Shown in pieces: positions 1 to 5,462 of a DNA stretch of 7,537 nucleotides. The notes under the pieces were generated by a model, which was not told where the DNA came from, did no database searches, and saw only the letters and a program-made list of their open reading frames with translations. Numbering within the stretch: position 1 is the stretch's first letter; each line of letters begins with the position of its first letter. The translations under genes and the position numbers were made by a program. The stretch is from an uncultured Faecalibacterium sp. GTDB lineage: Bacteria > Bacillota > Clostridia > Oscillospirales > Ruminococcaceae. The DNA lies in NCBI GenBank assembly GCA_934525405.1, contig CAKSZF010000072.1, positions 1-7,537 of the forward strand, written 5' to 3'.

Positions 1-72
1 TGACCCGTACCGGAATCGAACCGATGTTAAAGGCGTGAGAGGCCTCTGTCTTAACCGCTTGACCAACGGGCC
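1..72 (-). tRNA. tRNA-Glu (anticodon CTC)
   Basis: The reverse complement folds as a full cloverleaf. The acceptor arm GGCCCGT pairs with ACGGGTC, with a G-U at the second pair. The anticodon stem is GAGGC/GCCTT with loop CTCTCAC, so the anticodon is CTC, which reads the glutamate codon GAG. The T loop TTCGATTC is canonical. The discriminator base is A at position 1, so any encoded CCA would lie just outside the window. The body resembles known bacterial tRNA-Glu, including the TAACA variable region. It is transcribed leftwards, away from the protein genes. Confidence 0.95.
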
Positions 73-106
73 ATACGACCATTTTCGCATCAGGTGTTCG
101 CACCCG

Positions 107-131
107 ACTTGGTTATTTTATCATACCAAGT
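107..131. promoter_or_regulatory. Inverted repeat across the tRNA promoter (possible operator)
   Basis: ACTTGGT (107-113) and its exact reverse complement ACCAAGT (125-131) flank an 11-bp AT-rich centre that contains the -10 box of the tRNA promoter. The palindrome covers the downstream half of the spacer, the -10 and the predicted start site. That is where a repressor dimer would be expected to bind. No protein that would bind it can be identified here, so the function is an inference from position and symmetry alone. Confidence 0.35.
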
Positions 132-143
132 GTCCTTTGTCAA
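115..143 (-). promoter_or_regulatory. Sigma-A-type promoter of the tRNA-Glu gene
   Basis: Read on the minus strand there is a perfect -35 TTGACA (138-143), a 17-bp spacer and a -10 TAAAAT (115-120). Transcription would start near position 108, giving a short leader of about 36 nt before the tRNA 5' end at 72. Near-consensus boxes at ideal spacing fit a highly transcribed stable RNA gene. Confidence 0.85.
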
Positions 144-268
144 CAGCAAATTTCGATTTTATTTGAAAAAATAAAATTTTTCGCCACCGCCCCGGAACGC
201 GGCAGACGCCGCGCCGTTATAATAGATTATAAAGGAGCGATAAAACGGTGAAACCTAAGTTTCGATGG

Positions 269-296
269 TTGACAACGTGGTAAAATGTGGTACTCT
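269..296 (+). promoter_or_regulatory. Candidate promoter of the twin-arginine lipoprotein pair
   Basis: A perfect -35 TTGACA (269-274) is followed after 16 bp by TACTCT (291-296), a weak -10 preceded by TGG (288-290), which makes it an extended -10. Transcription would start near 303, shortly before the ribosome binding site GAGGAGGG (317-324) of the first lipoprotein gene. A TATAAT at 218-223 has no matching -35 and is less convincing. Confidence 0.45.
278..292 (+). repeat. Two TGGTA direct repeats at 10-bp period within the promoter
   Basis: TGGTA occurs at 278-282 and 288-292, and a related TGGTT lies at 266-270. The exact pair is one helical turn apart and sits between the -35 and -10 boxes. 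Short direct repeats at 10-bp period are typical of binding sites for regulators that bind one face of DNA; MraZ boxes have this period. No mraZ or cell-division gene is present, so the binding protein is unknown. Confidence 0.3.
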
Positions 297-332
297 TAAA
301 GTACAAAAAAGCTTTTGAGGAGGGCTTATAGT

Positions 333-869
333 ATGTCTATGAAAATGAATCGTCGCACATTTTTAAAGACCTCGGCTGCAATGGCAGCAGCAGCATCCAT
401 GACCGGGCTGCTGGGCGGCTGCGGTGACAGCAATGCCCTGGCTCCCAACGAGGTCCGGGTGGGGCAGTACCGGATCAGCATCAATGATCTGGACATCGGT
501 TATGGCGGCTCGGAGTTGACCGGTCCGAAAAGGATCTTGATTGCCAATGTCACGCTGAAGTTTGAAGGCGGTCCAAACGATTTCCAGACTACGAGTTATG
601 CGGGAATGTTCAAGGGCAGTATAGCCGGTAAAGAGCTGGAGACTTTGAGCCCTGTATCGGGTCAGCTGATCGCTTCTAACTTTGCGTGGGGCATGCTGTT
701 TGGAAGCACCACAGTGGATCTGAAAATGGATTTCAAAACGGATGAGGCACTGGAAGCATACAGAAGCGGCACGCCGGTCGTGCTGACCATCAAGATCGCC
801 GGAGTTACTGCAACGATGTATCTGTTGAGGCAGGACGGCAAGTATATTGCACTGCGAGAGCTTATCTGA
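333..869 (+). CDS. Hypothetical twin-arginine-signal lipoprotein
   Basis: Unrecognised protein of 178 aa. The N-terminus has a twin-arginine motif (NRRTFLK, residues 6-12), an Ala-rich hydrophobic stretch (about 14-27) and a lipobox LGGC with the acylated Cys at residue 30. It should therefore be exported and anchored to the outer face of the membrane. The mature part (about 148 aa) alternates short hydrophobic and polar stretches, as in an all-beta domain, with no transmembrane helix and no catalytic motif I recognise. An Ig-like fold such as DUF4352 is possible but unproven. The ATG at 333 is chosen because GAGGAGGG lies 8 nt upstream; a TTG at 315 would place the start upstream of that site. 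It is probably co-transcribed with the next gene, 37 bp downstream, which has a similar signal peptide. Confidence 0.8.
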   Translation: MSMKMNRRTFLKTSAAMAAAASMTGLLGGCGDSNALAPNEVRVGQYRISINDLDIGYGGSELTGPKRILIANVTLKFEGGPNDFQTTSYAGMFKGSIAGKELETLSPVSGQLIASNFAWGMLFGSTTVDLKMDFKTDEALEAYRSGTPVVLTIKIAGVTATMYLLRQDGKYIALRELI

Positions 870-906
870 CCATTTATAACAGAAGCACAGGAGGGGATAC
901 ATCGCT

Positions 907-1410
907 ATGATCGACCGCAGAACATTTCTCAAGCTCAGTGCCGGGGCTCTGGTGCTGACCGCCGCAGGGGCTTTGACCGGCTGCGGGGATACCGTGATCG
1001 ACAAGACCAGCGGTGTGGCGAAGATCGGTGATGTCACCTTTATCTGCGCAATGCCGTTTCCGCGCGGCGGTCTGGGCGACGGCATAGTCAAGCAGCTGAC
1101 CTACTGGACGAAGTTCACCATCCAGAACAACAGCGCCGAAAGGGTAGTTATCAAGCCGGAGGACATTACCTGCATCTTCCGCGAGAAAGATACAGAGGAA
1201 ACGCTGTATTTCAAGCGGAAGGAACTGGTCGCAGAGCCGGGGCAGACGGCCGTCTACAATGGCTCGCAGGAGTTCTATCTGGAAACCAAGGAAGGTGTGC
1301 CGGAAAAGAACAGTCCCGGCACCTATGAGCTGCGCGTACGCTACAACGGCAAAACCGCTGTGTTCCTCTACGGGAATAACGGCAAAAACGTAACAGGCCG
1401 CGTAGAGTAA
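907..1410 (+). CDS. Hypothetical twin-arginine-signal lipoprotein
   Basis: Unrecognised protein of 167 aa. The signal peptide carries a twin-arginine motif (DRRTFLK, residues 3-9), a hydrophobic stretch (about 11-23) and lipobox LTGC with Cys at residue 26. This predicts export and lipid anchoring outside the membrane. The mature region contains WTKFTIQNNSAERVVIKPED (about 74-93), which resembles the strand-turn-strand of Ig-like accessory domains (an N-N-S turn after a beta strand, as in DUF4352-type proteins). No catalytic residues are apparent. The start at 907 has AGGAGGGG 10 nt upstream. It follows the previous lipoprotein gene by 37 bp and ends just before a strong terminator, so the two form a bicistronic unit. 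Similar signal peptides but weakly similar mature parts suggest distant paralogues or partners of one surface structure. Confidence 0.8.
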   Translation: MIDRRTFLKLSAGALVLTAAGALTGCGDTVIDKTSGVAKIGDVTFICAMPFPRGGLGDGIVKQLTYWTKFTIQNNSAERVVIKPEDITCIFREKDTEETLYFKRKELVAEPGQTAVYNGSQEFYLETKEGVPEKNSPGTYELRVRYNGKTAVFLYGNNGKNVTGRVE

Positions 1411-1425
1411 AACCGAATACACCCC

Positions 1426-1473
1426 GCCGCCGGGCACTCTTGGAAACAGGAGTGCCCGGCGGCTTTTTGTTTT
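1426..1473 (+). terminator. Rho-independent terminator of the lipoprotein pair
   Basis: A perfect 14-bp stem, GCCGCCGGGCACTC (1426-1439) with its complement at 1450-1463, encloses a 10-nt loop. It is followed directly by TTTTTGTTTT. It begins 15 bp after the stop codon at 1410 and insulates the phosphate operon from upstream transcription. Confidence 0.95.
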
Positions 1474-1491
1474 GCGCCGCATTACCTGTTC

Positions 1492-1577
1492 TTTACATTG
1501 GAGCTGGCAATGTGCACAAAGTTTTACGCACTTTTTGCACGTCCATGGTCGCGGCAAGGGCGGCAAAGCGGTAGAAT
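1492..1577 (+). promoter_or_regulatory. Candidate phosphate-responsive promoter region of pstS
   Basis: The gap between the upstream terminator and pstS must hold the pst promoter. A -10-like TAGAAT lies at 1572-1577, but the -35 position (TCGCGG, 1549-1554) does not match consensus, as expected for an activator-dependent promoter. Upstream there are TTTACA (1492-1497), TTTACG (1523-1528) and TTTGCA (1534-1539). The last two are exactly 11 bp apart, the spacing of PhoP-type half-sites in Firmicutes. That PhoP/PhoB binds here is an inference; no phoP or phoR gene is in the window. Confidence 0.35.
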
Positions 1578-1612
1578 AAGGCCGTTCCCAAGGAAAACAC
1601 AAAAAGACAGTT

Positions 1613-1634
1613 CCGGGCGGGCGCCCGGGTTTTT
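1613..1634 (+). terminator. Terminator-like hairpin in the pstS leader (possible attenuator)
   Basis: CCGGGC (1613-1618) pairs with GCCCGG (1623-1628) across a GGGC loop and is followed by G and five T. It sits in the pstS 5' untranslated region, ending only a few bases before the ribosome binding site GGAGG (1638-1642). It could attenuate read-through or act as a 5' stabilising structure. I see no clear competing antiterminator pairing. Confidence 0.5.
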
Positions 1635-1652
1635 AATGGAGGAAATTCTATC

Positions 1653-2525
1653 ATGAAAAAGATCTCTCGTCGTTCGTTTCTGACCGTTTGCGGTGCAGCT
1701 GCTGCGGCTGCTGCCCTGACTGCCTGCGGCGGCTCTGCTGCTTCTGCTTCCACCACCGCTTCTTCCGCTGCGGAGAGCGCAGCAGGCACCCTGAGCGGCA
1801 ACGTTGCGACCGGCGGTTCTACTTCCATGAAGAACGTCATCGCTGCCCTGACCGAGGGCTTTGCCGAGGTCGAGCCGGGCGTCACCGTCAGCTACGACCC
1901 CACCGGTTCCGGCGCAGGCATCACCGGCGCTACCGACAAGACGCTGGACATCGGCCTGTCCTCCCGCGCCCTGAAGGACGACGAGAAGTCCGCTGTGGAC
2001 GGCACCATCGTGGCGCTGGATGGTATCGCCATCGTTGTGAACAAGGACAGCAAGGTTGCTGACCTGACCGTGGAGCAGCTCAAAAAGATGTTCACCGGCG
2101 AGATCACCAACTGGAAGGATGTCGGCGGCGACGACGGCGAGATCGTTCTGGTAGGTCGTGAGGCCGGTTCCGGCACCCGCGATGGCTTTGAGAGCATCGT
2201 GGACGTGAAGGACAGCTGCAAGTACGCACAGGAGCTGACCGCTACCGGCGCTGTCATCAGCGCCGTGGAGGCAAACCCGCTGGCCATCGGCTACGCTTCT
2301 CTGTCCGCTGTGGGCGACACCGTAGCCATGGTCACCGTGGAGGGTGTGGAGTGCAGCGAGGACACTGTCAAGGACGGCAGCTACAAGATTCAGCGTCCCT
2401 TCGTGTTCGTCACCAATAAGAGCGTTACCCTGTCTGAGCAGGCACAGGCCTTTGTGGACTTTGCCACCAGCAAGGATGCTGCCGATCTCATCCGCACCGC
2501 AGGCGCTGTGCCCGTGAACGAGTAA
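1653..2525 (+). CDS. pstS: Phosphate ABC transporter substrate-binding lipoprotein PstS
   Basis: High-affinity phosphate-binding lipoprotein that delivers phosphate to the PstCA channel from outside the membrane. It is 290 aa, a usual size for the Gram-positive family. The signal peptide has SRRSFLT (residues 5-11), an Ala-rich core and lipobox LTAC with Cys25, followed by a Ser/Ala/Thr linker to about residue 49. The phosphate-binding loops of the family are visible: GGSTS (54-58), PTGSGAGI (83-90), DIGLSSR (99-105) and REAGSGTR (169-176). AIGYASL (211-217) is also typical. The twin-arginine signature is unusual, since PstS is generally thought of as a Sec substrate. GGAGG lies 10 nt before the ATG. 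As first gene of the pst operon it should be induced by phosphate limitation. Frequent GCT/GTT codons alongside GC-rich ones hint at strong expression. Confidence 0.95.
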   Translation: MKKISRRSFLTVCGAAAAAAALTACGGSAASASTTASSAAESAAGTLSGNVATGGSTSMKNVIAALTEGFAEVEPGVTVSYDPTGSGAGITGATDKTLDIGLSSRALKDDEKSAVDGTIVALDGIAIVVNKDSKVADLTVEQLKKMFTGEITNWKDVGGDDGEIVLVGREAGSGTRDGFESIVDVKDSCKYAQELTATGAVISAVEANPLAIGYASLSAVGDTVAMVTVEGVECSEDTVKDGSYKIQRPFVFVTNKSVTLSEQAQAFVDFATSKDAADLIRTAGAVPVNE

Positions 2526-2549
2526 AAGGCGCTCGGGGTTAGCCCGGCT

Positions 2550-2675
2550 GGGAGTTCCCCCGCGAAATTCGGGGCTTCCAGCTCCCGCCCTATTGCCTGC
2601 GGCAACAGGGTCCCACCCTCGGATCATTCGCTGGTGAAACTCCCGGCCGAACTGACCCGGCAACAGGGATGGGAC
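2550..2675 (+). other. Hairpin-rich pstS-pstC spacer, possibly a decayed repeat element
   Basis: No gene is visible here. The stretch holds nested inverted repeats. GGGAG (2550-2554) pairs with CTCCC (2582-2586) around CCCCG/CGGGG (2558-2562, 2570-2574). CCCTATTGCC (2588-2597) pairs with GGCAACAGGG (2601-2610) with one mismatch. GTCCCA (2610-2615) pairs with TGGGAC (2670-2675). GGCAACAGGG recurs directly at 2659-2668. The minus strand contains GGGAGCTGG followed by a hairpin, as in the repeat elements at 4516 and 6443, so it may be a diverged relative in opposite orientation. This is weaker than the other three cases. Confidence 0.4.
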
Positions 2676-2692
2676 GATGATAAAATCAGCCC

Positions 2693-2733
2693 GCCGCGTC
2701 GGCCTGCCGTTTCTGCGAGCCGACGCGGCTTTT
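2693..2733 (+). terminator. Intra-operon terminator-like hairpin between pstS and pstC
   Basis: A perfect 11-bp stem, GCCGCGTCGGC (2693-2703) with GCCGACGCGGC (2719-2729), has a 15-nt loop and is followed by four T. The pstC ribosome binding site (AAAGGA, 2736-2741) follows immediately. The short T tract suggests partial termination, which would give more pstS than pstCAB transcript. Confidence 0.7.
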
Positions 2734-2749
2734 ATAAAGGATTTCAGCT

Positions 2750-3661
2750 ATGAACAAAAAATCCTATCTGCGCCGGGTGCGGCTGCCCCGCACCCCCGCC
2801 GACTGGCTGGAAGCGGTGATGAATTTCATCTTCTTCCTGTGCGGAATGCTGGCGGTGTGCTGTGTGGTGCTCATCTCGGTGTACATGGTGGTTTCCGGCG
2901 TGCCGGCCATCCATAAAATTGGTCTGTTCAAGTTCCTGTTCGGCACCAAATGGGCGTCCACTGCGGCAGAGCCGCTGTTCGGCATCCTGCCCTTCATTCT
3001 GTCCAGCGTCTACGGCACGCTGGGCGCTACCATCATCGGCGTGCCCATCGGCCTGCTGACGGCGGTGTTCCTCTCCAAGGCCGCAAACCCCAAGCTGCGC
3101 ACCGTGGTGGTCACCGCCATCGAGCTGCTGTCCGGCATCCCCAGCGTGGTGTTCGGCCTTTTGGGTATGCAGGTGCTGGTGCCCGCCGTGGCAAAGGCTT
3201 TCGGCAAGGCCTCCGGTGCCTGCCTGCTCAGCGCCATCGTGGTGCTTTCCATCATGATTTTGCCCAGCATCGTGTCCGTGTCGGTGACGGCGCTCAACGC
3301 CGTGCCGCCGGAGTATGAGCAGGGCAGTCTGGCGCTGGGCGCTACCGACACCGAAACATGGTTCAAAATCAGCATCCCGGCGGCGAAAAGCGGCATTGCC
3401 GCAGGCGTTGTGCTGGGCATCGGCCGCGCCATCGGCGAGGCCATGGCTGTGATGATGGTGGCGGGCAACAGCCCCAATATGCCGGACAGCCTGTTCCGCA
3501 GCGTCACCCTGCTGACCACCGCCATCGCCAAGGAAATGAGCTACGCCGGCGGCTTGCAGCGGCAGGCACTGTTCAGCATCGCGCTGGTGCTGTTCGTGTT
3601 CATCATGCTCATCAACGTTGTGCTGAACGTGGTACTGAAGGGAGGAAACCGCGATGAATAA
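2750..3661 (+). CDS. pstC: Phosphate ABC transporter permease PstC
   Basis: One of the two membrane subunits of the phosphate importer. It is 303 aa, the usual size for PstC. Six hydrophobic segments can be seen at roughly residues 24-48, 78-108, 116-145, 157-178, 213-240 and 272-297. The cytoplasmic EAA-type coupling loop that contacts PstB is at about 187-212, from PEYEQGSLALGAT to FKISIP. The motif ELLSGIPSVVFGLLG (125-139) is typical of Pst permeases. It is told apart from PstA by gene order and by the FLFGTKWAS segment (62-70) ahead of the second membrane helix. The ATG at 2750 has AAAGGA 8 nt upstream, directly after the intra-operon hairpin. Its stop codon overlaps the start of pstA by 8 bp, so the two permeases are translationally coupled, as suits a 1:1 heterodimer. 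Confidence 0.95.
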   Translation: MNKKSYLRRVRLPRTPADWLEAVMNFIFFLCGMLAVCCVVLISVYMVVSGVPAIHKIGLFKFLFGTKWASTAAEPLFGILPFILSSVYGTLGATIIGVPIGLLTAVFLSKAANPKLRTVVVTAIELLSGIPSVVFGLLGMQVLVPAVAKAFGKASGACLLSAIVVLSIMILPSIVSVSVTALNAVPPEYEQGSLALGATDTETWFKISIPAAKSGIAAGVVLGIGRAIGEAMAVMMVAGNSPNMPDSLFRSVTLLTTAIAKEMSYAGGLQRQALFSIALVLFVFIMLINVVLNVVLKGGNRDE

Positions 3662-4511
3662 CGGCTTTTCGCCCTCCCGCCGGGCATGGAACCGGGTAAT
3701 GACCGTGCTGGTCTGGGCCAGCGCCGTGCTGGTGATGGTGCTGGTGGCCGGGATCATCGGCATGGTGCTGGTGCGGGGCATCCCCCATATCAGCTGGAAC
3801 TTCCTTTCCACCACCGCCAGTGTGCTGAAAAAGACGGACGGCATTCTGCCCGCCATCCTCAACACCCTGTATGTCATTCTGCTGACATTACTCATCGTAT
3901 TGCCGCTGGGCGTGGGTGCGGCGGTCTACCTGACCGAATACGCCTCCAACCGGCGGCTCATTGAGGTCATCGAGTTCACCAACGAAACGCTGGCCGGTAT
4001 CCCCAGCATCATCTACGGCTTGGTGGGTATGCTGGTGTTCAGTCAGGCGCTGGGCTTCCAGACCTGTCTGCTGTCCGGCAGCCTGACGCTGGTAGTGATG
4101 AACCTGCCCACCATCATCCGCACCACGCAGGAATCCCTCAAAACGGTGCCGCAGGGCTACCGTGAGGGTGCTATGGGTCTGGGTGCAGGCAAGTGGCACA
4201 TCATCCGCACCATCGTGCTGCCCTGCAGCATCGACGGCATCATCACCGGCTGCATTCTGGCGGTAGGACGCATCGTGGGCGAAAGCGCCGCGCTGCTATT
4301 CACCGCCGGTGCGGCAGAGGTGATCGCCAAGAGCGCATTCAAAGCCTACACCTCCAACGGTGCCACCCTGTCGGTGCTGCTGTATCTGCGCGCCTTTGAG
4401 GACGGCGATTTCACCTCCGCATGGGGCATCGGCGCAGTGCTGCTGGTGCTGGTGCTGCTGATCAATCTGGCAGCACGTCTGGCTAAAACAAAACTGAAAC
4501 AGAAGCAGTAA
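3654..4511 (+). CDS. pstA: Phosphate ABC transporter permease PstA
   Basis: The second membrane subunit of the phosphate importer, pairing with PstC. It is 285 aa, normal for PstA. Hydrophobic segments lie at about residues 17-40, 68-93, 113-135, 139-155, 193-222 and 257-276. The EAA-type coupling loop is YREGAMGLGAGKWHIIRTIV (169-188). ETLAGIPSIIYGLVGML (111-127) is the PstA counterpart of the PstC signature, and GRIVGESAALLFTAG (205-219) is typical of PstA. The ATG lies inside the end of pstC (8-bp overlap) with GGGAGGA 7 nt upstream within pstC. The C-terminus is short and basic (KTKLKQKQ). A palindromic repeat element begins 4 bp after the stop and separates it from pstB. Confidence 0.95.
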   Translation: MNNGFSPSRRAWNRVMTVLVWASAVLVMVLVAGIIGMVLVRGIPHISWNFLSTTASVLKKTDGILPAILNTLYVILLTLLIVLPLGVGAAVYLTEYASNRRLIEVIEFTNETLAGIPSIIYGLVGMLVFSQALGFQTCLLSGSLTLVVMNLPTIIRTTQESLKTVPQGYREGAMGLGAGKWHIIRTIVLPCSIDGIITGCILAVGRIVGESAALLFTAGAAEVIAKSAFKAYTSNGATLSVLLYLRAFEDGDFTSAWGIGAVLLVLVLLINLAARLAKTKLKQKQ

Positions 4512-4515
4512 AAAT

Positions 4516-4651
4516 AACTCCTTCCGTCATCGCTGCGCGATGCCACCTCCCTCATGGAGGGAGGCTTATCGGGAAGAGAAAGCTTTGCGGCAGAACGGAA
4601 GGCTCCCTCGCCGAGGGAGCTGGCGCGGCATAAGCCGCGACTGAGGGAGTT
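4516..4651. repeat. Hairpin-rich palindromic repeat element between pstA and pstB (MITE-like)
   Basis: A 136-bp non-coding element bounded by imperfect 14-nt inverted ends (4516-4529 and 4638-4651; 11 of 14 match). It holds successive hairpins: CATCG/CGATG (4529-4543), CCTCCCTC/GAGGGAGG, GCTCCCTC/GAGGGAGC (4602-4620) and CGCGGC-ATAA-GCCGCG (4624-4639). The right 51 nt align with the right end of the element at 6443-6604, except that the last hairpin has a different sequence. It fills nearly all of the pstA-pstB gap. It encodes no protein, so it is either a non-autonomous mobile repeat or a mobile RNA-structure module. Confidence 0.75.
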
Positions 4652-4675
4652 TTAAATTCAACAATGAGGTACTCT

Positions 4676-5443
4676 ATGGAAAACACGAATGTGCCGGTAA
4701 TATCGGCAAAGGATCTGAACCTCTGGTACGGCGACTTCAAGGCGCTGAAGAGCATTTCGCTGGACGTGGGCGAGCGGGAGATCACCGCACTCATCGGCCC
4801 TTCCGGCTGCGGCAAATCCACCTTTTTAAAGACCCTGAACCGCATGAACGACCTTGTGCCGGGCGTGCGCATCGAGGGCGATGTACGGCTGAAGGGCGAG
4901 GATATCTTTGCCCGCGAGATGGAGCTGACCGACCTGCGCCGCCGCGTGGGCATGGTGTTCCAGAAGGCAAACCCCTTCCCCATGAGCATCTACGACAACA
5001 TCACCTACGGCCCCAAGCTGCACGGCGTGCGCAATAAGGCCGAGCTGGACGAGCTGGTGGAAAGCTCGCTGCGGGGCGCCGCCCTGTGGGACGAGGTGAA
5101 GGACCGCCTGAAAAAGAGCGCCCTTGGCCTTTCCGGCGGGCAGCAGCAGCGTCTTTGCATCGCCCGGGCATTGGCGGTCAAGCCCGAGGTGCTGCTGATG
5201 GACGAGCCAACCAGCGCACTGGACCCCGGCTCTACCATGAAGGTGGAGGAGCTGATGAACGAGCTGAAAAAGAACTACACCGTGGTCATCGTCACCCACA
5301 ATATGCAGCAGGCTGCCCGCATCAGCGACCGCACCGCCTTCTTCCTGCTGGGGGAACTGGTGGAGGTGGGCCCCACGAACCAGATCTTCAGCACGCCCCG
5401 GGACAAACGCACCGAGGACTACATCTCCGGCCGGTTCGGTTAA
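4676..5443 (+). CDS. pstB: Phosphate ABC transporter ATP-binding protein PstB
   Basis: ATPase subunit that powers phosphate import by binding the cytoplasmic loops of PstC and PstA. It is 255 aa, the usual PstB length. All ABC motifs are intact: A-loop Tyr18, Walker [10 protein letters not shown] (41-49), Q-loop Gln96 in [13 protein letters not shown], signature LSGGQ (152-156), Walker B VLLMDE (172-177) and H-loop His208. KTLNRMNDL after Walker A and [15 protein letters not shown] are PstB-specific and set it apart from other ABC ATPases. The start at 4676 is preferred because GAGG lies 6 nt upstream. The in-frame ATG at 4664 would add four residues and has only a GGAG 14 nt upstream, belonging to the repeat element's end. 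phoU follows after 19 bp. Confidence 0.95.
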   Translation: MENTNVPVISAKDLNLWYGDFKALKSISLDVGEREITALIGPSGCGKSTFLKTLNRMNDLVPGVRIEGDVRLKGEDIFAREMELTDLRRRVGMVFQKANPFPMSIYDNITYGPKLHGVRNKAELDELVESSLRGAALWDEVKDRLKKSALGLSGGQQQRLCIARALAVKPEVLLMDEPTSALDPGSTMKVEELMNELKKNYTVVIVTHNMQQAARISDRTAFFLLGELVEVGPTNQIFSTPRDKRTEDYISGRFG

Positions 5444-5462
5444 TGCAGGGAGGAACAAAGCA

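Noticed and set aside
198..213. Hairpin CGCGGC-AGAC-GCCGCG as a terminator
   Set aside because: No T tract follows it on either strand, so it does not look like an intrinsic terminator.
248..283. Mini open frame GTG-TAA (11 codons) with AAAGGAG 10 nt upstream
   Set aside because: The ribosome binding site is good, but the frame overlaps the likely -35 and spacer of the lipoprotein promoter, its own promoter is weak (TATAAT at 218 without a -35), and the peptide has no recognisable feature. A leader peptide cannot be ruled out.
315..332. Upstream TTG start for the first lipoprotein
   Set aside because: It would place the start on top of the strong GAGGAGGG ribosome binding site that clearly serves the ATG at 333.
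1524..2663. Long minus-strand open frame across pstS (379 codons)
   Set aside because: It is antisense to an unmistakable pstS and arises from GC-rich third positions. The translation is low-complexity and has no recognisable domain. The same holds for the minus-strand frames at 2744-3895 and 4826-5803.
4664..4675. Upstream ATG for pstB
   Set aside because: Its nearest ribosome binding site is 14 nt away and lies in the repeat element, whereas the ATG at 4676 has GAGG at 6 nt. The four extra residues are not part of the conserved domain.
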